Source: Symsagittifera roscoffensis (lineage: Eukaryota > Xenacoelomorpha > Acoela > Convolutidae). Taken from it: a stretch of DNA of 64,000 nucleotides. The notes beneath the pieces were generated by a model. That model searched no databases. It had not been told where the DNA came from and saw only the letters and a program-made list of their open reading frames with translations. Positions 19,429-29,690 of the stretch are shown piece by piece. Every line of letters starts with the position of its first letter. Positions within the stretch are counted from its first letter, which is position 1. The position numbers were made by a program, and so were the translations under genes. The stretch is taken from NCBI RefSeq assembly GCF_963678635.1, contig NC_087062.1, positions 89,815,845-89,879,844 of the forward strand, given 5' to 3'.

Positions 19429-19757
19429 TGGTTTTAAAATTAAGTGACTTTAAGTTTTAATGAGGTTTTAAATTTGTGTAAAGGAAAGATTTAGTATTTT
19501 ATGATATTAGTGAGTTGATGATTGCTGTTATGTTTTAGGTGATGAAGCTGGAACAACAGGATGATTTATGATTACTAACCATTTATTGTCATGCTACTAA
19601 TTTTTATTTTTATTTTCCAATAAATATTTTTCAAACATGTTTTGTATAATACTGCAGAATTTTAGGAAAACGATCTTAGATCTTTTTATCAATCGTTATT
19701 GTATAATATTAATTTTGTTTAGCGCCTGAAATGATTTTGAAGATTTACTTCAAGGTT

Positions 19758-19991
19758 TTATGTTTGCAAATGGAAATCTAAATTCATTGCAAGTAGTATT
19801 CGAAATATAAAAGTTTGTTCTGGCTTTTGCCGAACTATCATGTAACTATACGGCAAGTTTCTACTTTGTCGTATGTCGTCTTTGGTTCGATGTCTTCTTC
19901 CAATTCCGGGTAGTTCTATTATGGTTCGGAATATTGGCTCGGATCTATTGAGTCGGAGAGACATTTCAATTAAATTATTGTCGTATAACAT
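19758..19991 (-). CDS. Possible small leader ORF, 77 aa
   Basis: This is the first sizeable ATG ORF after the PBS, at 19991 to 19758. The product has basic and hydrophobic stretches but no known motif. It could be an upstream ORF that limits translation, or chance. No second copy is available for comparison. Confidence 0.25.
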   Translation of the reverse strand: MLYDNNLIEMSLRLNRSEPIFRTIIELPGIGRRHRTKDDIRQSRNLPYSYMIVRQKPEQTFIFRILLAMNLDFHLQT

Positions 19992-20059
19992 TTTGTAAAT
20001 GTTTTTGTCTAATTTCTAATCTAATTTTGGTTAATTCTAATCTAATAAGGTCTTGTTCG

Positions 20060-20077
20060 AGACTTATGGTCGCACCA
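20060..20077 (-). other. E1 primer-binding site
   Basis: Two bases after the 5' LTR in element sense, TGGTGCGACCATAAGTCT begins with TGG. That is complementary to a tRNA 3' end in CCA (…GGTCGCACCA). The position and the TGG are diagnostic. The tRNA species is not identified. Confidence 0.75.
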
Positions 20078-20079
20078 GA

Positions 20080-20487
20080 TGAGTTAGGACTGGAGTGTAA
20101 CTCATAGAGTAATTTCGGATAGGGTACACCGTCTGCTCGTCACGCTATCTTATTTTCGGCCGGATAGATTCGTGCAACTTCTTAGTCTAATACCGATCCT
20201 AATCTTACTCTTATACTATCTAGTCTCAGGTTGTTTAACTAGTCTCTGCTAGGCTCAATAGATCTAGGGTATACTGGTTTATTGCGGCTGCTGAAGTGCT
20301 CGGGAGAGTCCAACTAATTTCTAAGTTAAATTCAAATCTCTCTGGTGCTGAAATTACAAGTAACTTCAGCACTTACAAATAAGTGGGTTGTTAGTTAGAT
20401 GGATCATGATTGGTTAATATTAAATACTTTACATTGGTAAAACATTTAATTTATCCAATCATAAAATATAGTTTAGATCAGGTTCCA
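20080..20487 (-). repeat. E1 5' LTR (right end)
   Basis: 408 bp, reading identical to 1586-1993 by eye. It is followed by ACAG, the right half of the target-site duplication. Confidence 0.95.
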
Positions 20488-20801
20488 ACAGAATGTTCAG
20501 AGCATATTCTTACAAAATACACGCTTTTTCATTTTTTTTCAAATAAGTGTCGTTTTCTGTGCATGGTATAATAAGAACGATCTGACGAAAGCATAGAACG
20601 TACGCATATTTGGCAGTAACAGTAAAATAGGCAAATTGGGCATTAATTTTGTCAAAAAATGACTACAACAAAAAAATCAAAAAATTCAATAAACTTTGAA
20701 AACTTTTTATATTTTTTGCAGATATTTTTTTGAATTGATTTGAGTTTTTATTCCTTAGAACGAAAAAAAAAACGTATATTACTAGAGTAAAACTAAATTT
20801 T

Positions 20802-20876
20802 TATGGCCTATCTTTCTATAAAAAGTCAAGGGCTATCCTTCTAGTAAAACTCATGGCCTATCCTTCTATTTAACTG
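20802..20876 (+). repeat. Three tandem ~25-bp units
   Basis: Three diverged units with the core GGCTATCCTTCTA or GGCCTATCTTTCTA follow each other. The same array is in copy B at about 26631-26706. Confidence 0.7.
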
Positions 20877-22483
20877 GCTGGAAATTAAACAAAACTGTAA
20901 ACCAGTTTTTCTCGACACTGGGACTTTTTGAAAAAAAATTTAACAGTCGTTCAAATTGGGGCTGAAGGCGTTTATTATTACTTATCACTCTTACAATTCC
21001 GATGATTTGTGGTAACTTTTCATGGTTGAAAAACTCAATAAGCCTTCTCACTCGCTTTTCTTGTTCGAAATTAGACGATTAATCAAAAATTTTAAACCTG
21101 TTTTTTTTTACACTCGGACAACTTTTAAAAATCGTTCGACTGAAAGGGCTGTATTTTGATATATCACTCGACCCATTCGGTTGATTTTTGTGGTACCTGA
21201 TTTTGCGTGAAAAACAAACAAAAAAAACTAAAACAACCAAATACAATGGTCGGAACAAAAAAATGTGTGGCATATTTTTATGTATGCTCAGCGCTAAATG
21301 AATTTTCGAAAACTAGTTTCCACGGCTCAAATAAAAAGTTTTTTTCGTTATTATAAAAAAATGAAAGATGTGCTTATGAAAGCGTTAAAGAGCAAGGAAA
21401 AAAACTGATTGAAAATGTTTGAACTCATTGAAAAGGTTTAAATAAAAAATCATGTTAAAACTTTTTGAATTTGAAGAACTGTTTATGACTGGCATTTTTC
21501 TTAGATGTATCTCATTTGGAAATAACTAGATCAAAAGATAATTGTTTCAACCCAGTGCAAATTCAGAAAATTAAGTTCATTTTTGAAACTTTTTTTTTAC
21601 AGCCATTCACATTTTTTGTGACTTTTACACTTTTGCTGTTCGATAGTGAAGTTCGCCTCCTTATAACAAAGGAAATGAACTGAAATTAAATAGAAGTCAA
21701 AAACTAAATTGCAAAATATCAACTTCGAGAAGAAAGAAAAATATCATCACGACCGATATAATTGACAATCACTACGTTCTTTTATAGATAAAAAGTGTCA
21801 TTGCAACAGCAAGCTTCTTTTACTTAAGATGCTGTAAATTCATATTGAGAATGCACTACTTTCGCAAACACTCTCCTGCCGTAAATTAGTCAAAATAGGC
21901 CGCTTTTTCTCGACACTGATTTTTTTCTGAATATTCTTTGAATCACGGTTTAAAAGGGATTAATTTGAAACCACACTCAATGTAGTACAGAATTTCGCGA
22001 ATTCTGAAAAAAGGACCAAAAATTTCGGCCAAACCGCGAGAGATAAATAAAAAAACTACACCCCACTTACTGATCGAAAGCGCTTGTATCTAGCCTCAAG
22101 TAAAGCTACTCCAAAATTTAGATTACTATGTTTATTTGTTCTAGAATTCGCTGGATCTTCCGGTCCAGAAAAACAGCATTCCTAAGAAAAAGCGAGAAGT
22201 CTCTTTCAGCCGGACTGCAAAGAAATAAACAACCCGAAGTCTAGAGAGTTTTGAACTGTTGTCATTATTTACAGATATTGAGAACCAACTTAAATATATG
22301 TAATGATCAATTTGGCGTTTTTTATAAGTGGCAAGATGTTTCTGGAAGAAGAATGACCTATGTTTTGTTTTTGGAGGGAAATCCCACTTAGAGAAAATAC
22401 TTTCAATCAATGACGCGTAAAAAAAATTAACTGTAATCCAAATAGTGTCATCTAGGTGCGGCTTTTGACTTCTTTTTCAAAGA

Positions 22484-23914
22484 ATGGAGAGTAAAAATCA
22501 CGATCAAGAAAAAATGCTAATTAAATTTCTCAGCAGAAAGTTCCAGAAAAAGGAAAACTCGCAAAGAACAAAGAAGAATGATCAAAATTGTAAAACTAGG
22601 ATACGAGAAGAAAATTATGAAAAACTCAAACGTCTGACGAATCTACAGAGCCATTCAAACTCGTCTATAGATGAAGTTCTGGGCAGTCAGAAACAAGGTC
22701 AACTTCAAAAGCACACAAAAAATTGCAGGTTGAGAAAAGATGACAAAAACAAACGAGCTTTTCAAGAACAAAAAGAAACAGAGGACTTGAATGGTCTTGT
22801 TAACGGAGCATACGGCGCTCATGATACCGAAACACAGAGGCATGTTTGTTATCTCATTGATAAACTCCAACAACAAAGTTCACAAAAATTAGCAGTACAT
22901 TTTAAAATGAATCAAGTACATCGCTCGGACGAGGAATTCAGAAAATTCAAACTCGAACAGGAAGCAATAGAGGACTTATATTATCGCCAAAAAATCAGCA
23001 AACGCAACCAAGCCCCTGGTTACATCCCGCAGAATGAAAACGGAGAATTTTCCATTCAGTCTCGAACAAATGGAACGCTTTCTTCAAATAACAATTACCA
23101 AGATATTGAATCAGCTTCTTCGAAAGCAAGGTCTTGTCATTGTGGGCTTAATGAAAATAAGACAGTCCAACTAACAATTCCGCCTAGTAATACTGAAATC
23201 CGCGTTGTTGTCAATCAAGGCAAGGAAATGAATGAAAAACCAGCCTCAAAGTGTTTCTGCTCAAGAAATTCAAGTCGACCACTTTACAGACCTTTGACTT
23301 GTAAATGCAATGAGCGAAACCATCAGCAATCATACCAACAAAATAGCTACCAACATCAATCACACCAACATAATTTATCTCAGGAGTCTGAAATACAGTA
23401 TTCAACTGACAGGAAAGTCTCTAGTCAGTACAAAGAACCAGCACCGTGGTCCTCAACCTTGGAGGGGAACAGAAGTCAAGATGAAGGACGGAAAACATCA
23501 AAAACCAAATCCCTATCTGCAATTGACGAAGTAAATGAGGAAAAAAGCAAAGAGACAACAACTTTAGATCAGAGACCTATCCAAACTTCGATAGATAAGA
23601 CAAAATCGTCTAGCTTGAACCCGTTCAATTTTGATGAAAATAGAGTAGAAGAATACAAAAGAGAGAGTAAACTTACACCATTGGACTACTTCGAAGAGTC
23701 ATCAGCAGCTCAGCTACAGCAGAAAGAGGAAGGAACAAGGAAATCGAGTGTTAACCCTTTCATTTTTGATGAAAACAGAATCGAAGAATACGAGAAGGAT
23801 CGCGAGACCACTCCATTGGATTACTTCGAGGAAACTTCATTTGAAACGCTAAAAGCGGATGGTGTAGAAATAGAGAAAGACGAATATATTCAAATTTCAG
23901 TTACGCCCAGTTGA
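22484..23914 (+). CDS. 476-aa charged protein, copy A of a tandem pair
   Basis: ATG 22484 to TGA 23914, uninterrupted. The product is Lys/Glu/Gln/Asn-rich and mostly disordered. Residues about 210-275 hold three CXC pairs (CHC, CFC, CKC) around a short hydrophobic strand (TVQLTIPP, IRVVV). A Gln/Tyr/His-rich stretch follows. Near the C-terminus a motif is repeated twice, NPFNFDENRVEEY...TPLDYFEE and NPFIFDENRIEEY...TPLDYFEE. There is no signal peptide or membrane segment. I do not recognise a family. The 476-codon paralogue at 27666-29096 differs by about 32 replacements and 7 silent changes by my count. It could be a host gene or the coding part of a repeated element; upstream exons cannot be excluded. 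Confidence 0.65.
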   Translation: MESKNHDQEKMLIKFLSRKFQKKENSQRTKKNDQNCKTRIREENYEKLKRLTNLQSHSNSSIDEVLGSQKQGQLQKHTKNCRLRKDDKNKRAFQEQKETEDLNGLVNGAYGAHDTETQRHVCYLIDKLQQQSSQKLAVHFKMNQVHRSDEEFRKFKLEQEAIEDLYYRQKISKRNQAPGYIPQNENGEFSIQSRTNGTLSSNNNYQDIESASSKARSCHCGLNENKTVQLTIPPSNTEIRVVVNQGKEMNEKPASKCFCSRNSSRPLYRPLTCKCNERNHQQSYQQNSYQHQSHQHNLSQESEIQYSTDRKVSSQYKEPAPWSSTLEGNRSQDEGRKTSKTKSLSAIDEVNEEKSKETTTLDQRPIQTSIDKTKSSSLNPFNFDENRVEEYKRESKLTPLDYFEESSAAQLQQKEEGTRKSSVNPFIFDENRIEEYEKDRETTPLDYFEETSFETLKADGVEIEKDEYIQISVTPS

Positions 23915-24033
23915 TGTTGGCATTCTGACTGACTGAATTCTCAAAATGCAGTTTGAACAAATTTAAATATACAAAATAGCAGCAATACTTCTGATACTTG
24001 TCAGCATTATCCGGGCTAATTTTAGAAAAAGGG

Positions 24034-24290
24034 TCAATTAAAGTGCGACGGTACGTGCACAGGTTGGATAGGACCGTACCAACGCTATAGAAATACATCG
24101 GCAAAATTTCAGGAATTAATCAAGTCGATTTTAATCAAAAAAAAAAGTCAATTAAAATGGGCCCTTCCGTCATGCGACGGTTTCGCGCACAAGGTGGATA
24201 GGGCCGAACCAACGCTATATAAATACATCGGCAAAATTTTAATAATAAATCAAGTCGATATTAATGCATCAAGAGAATTGTCAATTAAAA
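24034..24290 (+). repeat. Two ~127-bp tandem units downstream of copy A ORF
   Basis: GGATAGGACCGTACCAACG and GGATAGGGCCGAACCAACG each precede CTATA(G/T)AAATACATCGGC and AATCAAGTCGAT. Copy B keeps the second unit whole and the first truncated (29145-29365). Confidence 0.7.
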
Positions 24291-24304
24291 TCCAGCCTCC
24301 TCGA

Positions 24305-25185
24305 TTATAGCACAGCTAGAATTGTCTATGTTGTATGTAAGGCATAGGATTGCACTCCTCAAAAAAGCAAAACTTATTTTTGTTCTTATAAAGTTTATTT
24401 TGTCCGAGTATGATTCGTTTCGTTTCTCGCTTAGTTTCTCTGCTAGTTTCTGGATGGTTTTGTAGAGCCTGGAGCTGCTCCTCCGGTACACGCAAAAATT
24501 GGTGGAACAAAGCTGCTGTGTTCCACATCCAGAATTCTTTGTTGGTATTTAAATGTTTTGACACTCTCATGATATTTGTAGGCGTCAGATATAGTTTTGG
24601 GGCAGGATTTAGCATGGGCGTTGAAAATTTTTACGTCGAAAAAAGTTCGGCTGAATCGGCCTCCCCAGAGTCCGTTTGCCTTGCTGTCAAGTCGAGCGTC
24701 ATCTTCAGTAGTGGTTGTTTTGTTGCGAAAAATTTCCCCTTCCAACGATTGAAGTTTCGGCTCTATTTCAACATCATGGCATACTTCGTCCAGGAGTGTC
24801 GCAAAGGTATCGTGAATTTCATTATGTCTTAGGTGAGAGTATCCACCTTTGGGACAGTGTAGAGAGTGGGTCAGTGTGAACGGTTGCCTACATGGGCATG
24901 TATGTGGGGTGTTTGGTTGTTCACATACATATCTCAGATGTAATCTATCTTTAAGCTCGCCCGGAAGATACATATCGACGGGCGAGTTTATCTATGTAAC
25001 ATTCGCCCGGAAGATACATATCGACTGAAAATAAAGCTAGGTTCTAAGACGACTGGCCAACGTCTAAACAGAGCTCTACATGCTTTTCACCGTCTCTATC
25101 AAGCCAGTACTTTCGGTGGTCTTTCTAACATCGGGTCGACAAAAACGTTACTGCTTTCGGCTTCGGTCAAAACACTCAAATTAAC
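24305..25185 (-). mobile_element. LINE 3'-end remnant inside copy A
   Basis: This 880-bp segment is absent from copy B and bounded by the direct repeat GATTA. It holds the C-terminal piece of a LINE protein on the minus strand. The same LINE 3' end recurs at 55438-55915. A 22-bp duplication beginning CGCCCGGAAGATAC lies at about 24960 and 25005. Confidence 0.7.
24443..24973 (-). pseudogene. LINE ORF C-terminal fragment, zinc-binding-like region
   Basis: 176 codons are open. The motifs CPC...HSLHCPKGG, LRHNEI, ARLD and FFDVKIFN match the conserved region after the RT domain in a widespread invertebrate non-LTR retrotransposon family (from knowledge of that family). The RT itself is missing, so this is a 5'-truncated remnant. 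The related but more complete copy is at 52281-55093. Confidence 0.65.
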
Positions 25186-25500
25186 TAGATTACATGCAGA
25201 AATAGTGAGCTCATGGCTGGGTCTCAGTATCCGCAGACCACGAGATCACTCCTAAAATCAGGGCTACTACTATTTATTGAATTATTATTGTTTTTGTTCA
25301 GAAGATAAAAATCATCATCTCCATCGAAGATGGATCAACCCTCTCCCCCAAATCCTAGCTTCTCATCTTAGCAGAATGAATCCAGATGTTAATTAAATTC
25401 AATTCAGAACATAATAGGGAAGCTAAAGTTTGTATAAGATGATAAAAGTCCAGTCCCGAGACTCTTATTCTCCTTCCGGAAGGCTGTCTTCCACCCTTCA
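25186..25500. other. Copy A spacer before the hairpin pair
   Basis: Non-coding as far as I can see. It matches 29386-29690 in copy B with few changes, and partly 51605-51890 in copy C. Confidence 0.5.
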
Positions 25501-25550
25501 CCGTTGTTCGCAACGGCCTTGCAACTATTGTAGCGACACAATAGTTGCAA
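25501..25550. repeat. Two adjacent perfect hairpins (copy A)
   Basis: CCGTTG-TTCG-CAACGG (25501-25516) is a 6-bp stem with a TTCG loop. It is followed by a 13-bp perfect stem TTGCAACTATTGT / ACAATAGTTGCAA with a 6-nt loop (25519-25550). Copy C (51910-51962) keeps both. Copy B (29693-29742) keeps the first and has two changes in one arm of the second. Confidence 0.75.
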
Positions 25551-25664
25551 CTCGGAACGGTCTCTGCTACTTCTTCAATTTGTCGTTGTTTTCCAATCAC
25601 AATTCTCGTCGTTATCGTTTGCGCAACTAATGTTGTTGTGTTTTTATTCCGGTTTTCTGCCAAA

Positions 25665-26009
25665 ATGGCCGTTTCTTACGTTTCTCAGAAAAATGACTTC
25701 ATACTTCGAAAATTCAAAAATTTGAAACACTAGAATATTCTAGCCTTCGCCGTTTGGCTAATCGTTCCAATAACGCTCTTATTCCTTCAAAACCGCCAAT
25801 TCGAAAGGTTTGCTGCTAAAAACTCAAAATTGTTGCGTCTGCATTTTTGTCCATCCTGGTCGAATGTCAAATACTCCCCGGACAGTCCGGTCAATGTCCT
25901 CATTGAATCTCGCAATGTTCGTAAGATTGGTACAGTGTCATCGAACAGAATTTACAAAATGCTTGAAATTACTTTTATCCGCGTCATATCGAATCACTGC
26001 AGAATATAA
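25665..26009 (+). pseudogene. Broken copy of the 130-aa membrane protein (copy A)
   Basis: This is homologous to 29857-30246 in copy B. The ATG is kept, but codon 23 is TAG where B and C have CAG, and a TAA appears near the end where B has AAA. The intervening codons are otherwise closely similar, so decay is recent. Confidence 0.6.
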
Positions 26010-26325
26010 ATGGCATCATACTACATCACTATAGCCTTCAAATTTTTTCATTAATCTGCACATTGAGGATATGACCTAAGAAAAAAATATCTTTTCCGAC
26101 TTTCAACGTCAATGCCTTGATTAAAACTTCTTCTCCTAGATTTTAAAAAGTTAAAAACGAAATTAGAAAAAAATAATTTTCTATTGTAAATTTCTTTCGT
26201 GTTTTTTCCTCGTGGCGAGCAAAAGGAAAGCTTATAACATAAAATGTTAGAAAACAAAAGTAATGAGAAAAAAGCGTCATATTAGTAATCAGAAAAAAAA
26301 AATAAAACAGGTATAGCCGATTGCA

Positions 26326-26351
26326 GTGCAACTAGCACAGAATGTTCAGAG
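26326..26351. other. Paralogous empty site of the E1 insertion
   Basis: GTGCAACTAGCACAG joins directly to AATGTTCAGAGC here. In copy A the same two halves lie at 1571-1585 and 20492-20503, separated by E1 with ACAG duplicated. Confidence 0.9.
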
Positions 26352-27665
26352 CATATTCTTTCAAAATACACGCTTTTTCATTTTTTCCAAATAAGTGTCG
26401 TTTTCTGTGCGTGGTATAAAAAGAACAATCTGACGAAAGCAAAGAAAGTACGCATGTTTGGCAGTATAAGTAAAATAGGCAAATTGGGCATTAATTTTGT
26501 CAAAAATGACTTAAAAAAATCATTAAAAATTTTTTTATTTTTTTTGCAGATATTTTTTTGAATTGATTTAAGTTTTTATTCCTTAGAACGAAAAAAAAAA
26601 CGTATTTTACTAGAGTAAAACTAAATTTTCATGGCCTATCTTTCTATAAAAAGTCAAGGGCTATCCTTCTAGTAATAGTCATGGCCTATCCTTCTACTTT
26701 AGTGGCTGGAAATTAAACAAAAATGTAAACCAGTTTTTCTCGACACTGGGAATTTTTGAAAAAAATTTAACAGTCGTTCAAATTGGGGCTGAAGGCATTT
26801 ATTATTATTTATCACTCTTACCATTCCGATGGTTTGCGGTAAGTTTTCTTGGTTGAAAAACTAAATAAGCCTTCTCACTCGCTTTTCTTGCTCCAAATTA
26901 GACGATTGATCAAAAAGTTTTAAACCTGTTTTTTTTTTTACACTGGGACAACTTCTAAAAATCGTTCGACTGATAGGGCTGTATTTTGATATATCACTCG
27001 ACCGATTCGGTTGATTTTTGTGGTACCTAAAGCAAACAAAAAAAAACTAAAACAACCAAATCCAATTGTCTGAACAAAAACATGTTTGGTATATTTTTAT
27101 GTATGCTCAGCGCTAAATGAATTTTCGAAAACTAGTTTCCACGGCTCAAATAAAAATTTTTTTTTTCGTTTTTATAAAAAATGAAAGATGTGCTTATGAA
27201 AGCGTTAAAGAACAAGGAAAAAAAACTGATTGAAAATGTTTGAACTCATTGAAAAGGTTTGAATAAAAAATCACGTTGAAACTTTTTGAATTTGAAGAAC
27301 TGTTTATGACTGGCACTTTTCTTAGATGTATCTCATTTGGAAATAACTAGATCAAAAGGTAATTGTTTCATCCCAGTGCAAATTCAGAAAATGAAGTTCA
27401 TTTTTGAAACTACTTTTACAGCCATTCACATTTTTTGCGACTTTTACATTTTTGCTGTTATTGAGAACCAACTTAAATACATGTGATGATCAATTTGGTA
27501 TTTTTTATAAGTGGCAAGATGTTTCTGGAAGAAGAATGATCTATGTTTTGTCTTTGGAGGGAAACCCCATTTAGAGAAAATACCTTCAATCAATGACGCG
27601 TAAAAAAATTAACTGTAATCCAGATAGTGTCATCTAGGTGCGGCTTTTGACTTCTTTTTAAAAGA
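26352..27665. other. Copy B non-coding flank before the 476-codon ORF
   Basis: It matches 20500-22483 in copy A, with the internal loss of about 620 bp near 27460. I see no gene in it. Confidence 0.6.
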
Positions 27666-29096
27666 ATGGAGAGTAAAAACTACGATCAAGAAAAAATGCT
27701 AATTAAATTTCTCAGCAGAAAGTTCCAGAAAAAGGAAAACTCGCAAAGAACAAAGAAGAATGATCAAAATTGTAAAGCTAGGATACGAGAAGAAAATTAT
27801 GAAAAATTCAAACGTCTGATGAATCTACAGAGCCATTCAAACTCGTCTATAGATGAAATTCTGGACAATCGGAAACAAGGTCAACTTCAAAAGCACACAA
27901 AAAATTGCAGATTGAGAAAAGATGACGAAAACAAACGAGCTGTTCAAGAACAAAAAGAAAAAGAGGACCTGAATGGTCTTGTTAACGGAGCATACGGCGC
28001 TCATGATACCGAAACACAGAGGCATGTTTGTTATTTCATTGATAAACTCCAACAACAAAATTCACAAAAATTCGCAGTACATTTTAAAATTAATCAAGTG
28101 CATCGCTCGGACGAGGAATTCAGAAAATTCATACTCGAACAGAAAGCAATAGAGGACGTATATTATCGCCAAAAAATCAGCAAACGCAACCAAGCCCCTG
28201 GTTACATACCGCAGAATGAAAACCGAGAATTTTCCATTCAGTCTCGAACAAATGGAACGCTTTCTTCAAATAACAATTACCAAGATATTGAATCAGTTTC
28301 TTCGAAAGCAAGGTCTTGTCATTGTGGGCTTAATGAAAATAAGACAGTCCAACTAACAATTCCGCCTAGTAATACTGAAATCCGCGTTGTTGTCAATCAA
28401 GGCAAGGAAATGAATGAAAAACCAGCCTCAAAGTGTTTCTGCTCAAGAAATTCAAGTCGACCACTTTACAGACCTTTGACTTGTAAATGCAATGAGCGAA
28501 AATATCTGCAATCATACCAACAAAATAGCTACCAACATCAATCACACCAACATAATTTATCTCAGGAGTCTGAAATACAGTATTCAACTGACAGGAAAGT
28601 CTCTAGTCAGTCCAAAGAAGCAGCATCGTGGACCTCAACCTTGGAGGGGAACAGAAGTCAAGATGAAGGACGGAAAACATCAAAAACCAAATCTCTATCT
28701 GCAATTAACGAAGTAAATGAGGAAAAAAGCAAAGAGACAACAATTTTAGATCAGAGACCTATCCAAACTTCGATAGATAAGACAAAATCGTCTAGCTTGA
28801 ACCCGTTCAATTTTGAGGAAAACAGAGTAGAAGAATACAAAAGAGAGAGTAAACTTACACCATTGTACTACTTCGAAGAGTCATCAGCAGCTCAGCTACA
28901 GCAGAAAGAGGAAGGAACAAGGAAATCGAGTGTTAACCCTTTCATTTTTGATGAAAACAAAATCGAAGAATACGAGAAGGATCGCGAGACCACTCCATTG
29001 GATTACTTCGAGGAAACTTCATTTGAAACGCTAAAAGCGGATGGTGTAGAAATAGAGAAAGACGAATATATTCAAATTTCAGTTACGCCCAGTTGA
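27666..29096 (+). CDS. 476-aa charged protein, copy B of a tandem pair
   Basis: ATG 27666 to TGA 29096, the same length as copy A with no indel. The three CXC pairs and the two TPL(D/Y)YFEE repeats are kept; in the first repeat Asp is replaced by Tyr. The upstream 45 bases, including CTTTT(T)AAAGAATGG, are almost the same as in A. The flanks carry deletions relative to A but the ORF does not, which argues that the frame matters or that the duplication is young. The function is unknown. Confidence 0.65.
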   Translation: MESKNYDQEKMLIKFLSRKFQKKENSQRTKKNDQNCKARIREENYEKFKRLMNLQSHSNSSIDEILDNRKQGQLQKHTKNCRLRKDDENKRAVQEQKEKEDLNGLVNGAYGAHDTETQRHVCYFIDKLQQQNSQKFAVHFKINQVHRSDEEFRKFILEQKAIEDVYYRQKISKRNQAPGYIPQNENREFSIQSRTNGTLSSNNNYQDIESVSSKARSCHCGLNENKTVQLTIPPSNTEIRVVVNQGKEMNEKPASKCFCSRNSSRPLYRPLTCKCNERKYLQSYQQNSYQHQSHQHNLSQESEIQYSTDRKVSSQSKEAASWTSTLEGNRSQDEGRKTSKTKSLSAINEVNEEKSKETTILDQRPIQTSIDKTKSSSLNPFNFEENRVEEYKRESKLTPLYYFEESSAAQLQQKEEGTRKSSVNPFIFDENKIEEYEKDRETTPLDYFEETSFETLKADGVEIEKDEYIQISVTPS

Positions 29097-29690
29097 TGTT
29101 GGCATTCTGACTGACTGAATTCTCAAAATGCAATTTGAACAAGTTGGATAGGACCGTATCAACGCTATAGAAATACATCGGCAAAATTTCATGAATTAAT
29201 CAAGTCGATTTTAATAAAAAAAAGTCAATTAAAATGGGCCCTTCCGTCATGCGACGGTTTCGCGCACAAGGCGGATAGGGCCGAACCAACGCTATATAAA
29301 TACATCGGCAAAATTTTATTAATAAATCAAGTCGATATTAATGCATCAAGAGAATTGTCAATTAAAATCCAGCCTCCTCGATTACATGCAGAAATAGTGA
29401 GCTCATGGCTGGGTCTCAGTATCCGCAGACCACGAGATCACTCCTAAAATCAGGGCTACTACTATTTATTGAATTATTATTGTTTTTGTTCAGAAGATAA
29501 AAATCATCATCTCCATCGAAGATGGATCAACCCTTTCCCCCAAATCCTAGCTTCTCATCTTAGCAGAATGAATCCAGATGTTAATTAAATTCAATTCAGA
29601 ACATAATAGGGAAGCTAAAATTTGCATAAGATGATAAAAGTCCAGTCCCGAGACTCTTATTCTCCTTCCGGAAGGCTGTCTTCCACCCTT
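29097..29690. other. Copy B spacer between the two ORFs
   Basis: Non-coding repeats are shared with copy A. The LINE remnant present in A is missing, with the junction at GATTA near 29380. Confidence 0.6.

Larger units (their letters stand above)
18828..20059 (-). other. E1 5' leader with internal repeats
   Basis: A 1.2-kb untranslated leader between the PBS and the first large ORF. It carries diverged repeats of a roughly 120-bp unit with a GGGTTGG...ATCGA core (about 18936, 19039, 19268) and two exact 25-bp copies at 19344-19368 and 19404-19428. GTAAGT motifs on the sense strand near 19010 and 19115 are possible splice donors. A long structured leader is where a packaging signal would be expected. 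Confidence 0.55.
1586..20487 (-). mobile_element. E1: complete 18.9-kb env-bearing LTR retroelement
   Basis: The element is bounded by two 408-bp direct repeats that begin TG and end CA in both orientations, flanked by the 4-bp duplication ACAG (1582-1585 and 20488-20491). The paralogous repeat B at 26149-30342 carries the uninterrupted sequence with a single ACAG at 26337-26340, which proves the insertion. All internal ORFs lie on the minus strand. The order is LTR, PBS, leader, 155-codon ORF, Gag-Pol, 76- and 62-codon membrane ORFs, ATG-less ORF, Env, 597-codon ORF, 3' region, LTR. The domain order RT, RNase H, integrase with GPY/F is that of Ty3/gypsy (Metaviridae), and an env makes it errantivirus-like. 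Its size is far above the usual 5-10 kb. The sense strand is poor in G and T. Confidence 0.95.
20488..26148 (+). repeat. Host tandem repeat copy A (main part)
   Basis: Together with the stub at 1395-1585 this is the first copy of a tandem duplication whose second copy is 26149-30342. It contains a 476-codon ORF, a LINE remnant and a small broken membrane-protein ORF. Compared with B it has three extra segments: about 620 bp (near 21640-22265), about 100 bp (near 23965-24065) and about 880 bp (24305-25185). The stretch 20488-22483 before the ORF has no other gene. Confidence 0.8.

Noticed and set aside
20051-20077. Possible tRNA gene end (GTTCGAGAC ... ACCA) next to the LTR
   Set aside because: The T-arm does not pair. 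It is the complement of the primer-binding site, not a tRNA gene.
25355-25663. 102-codon minus-strand ORF present in copies A, B and C
   Set aside because: It begins at TTG, is antisense to the hairpins and the membrane ORF, and keeps open mainly because the DNA repeats are young.
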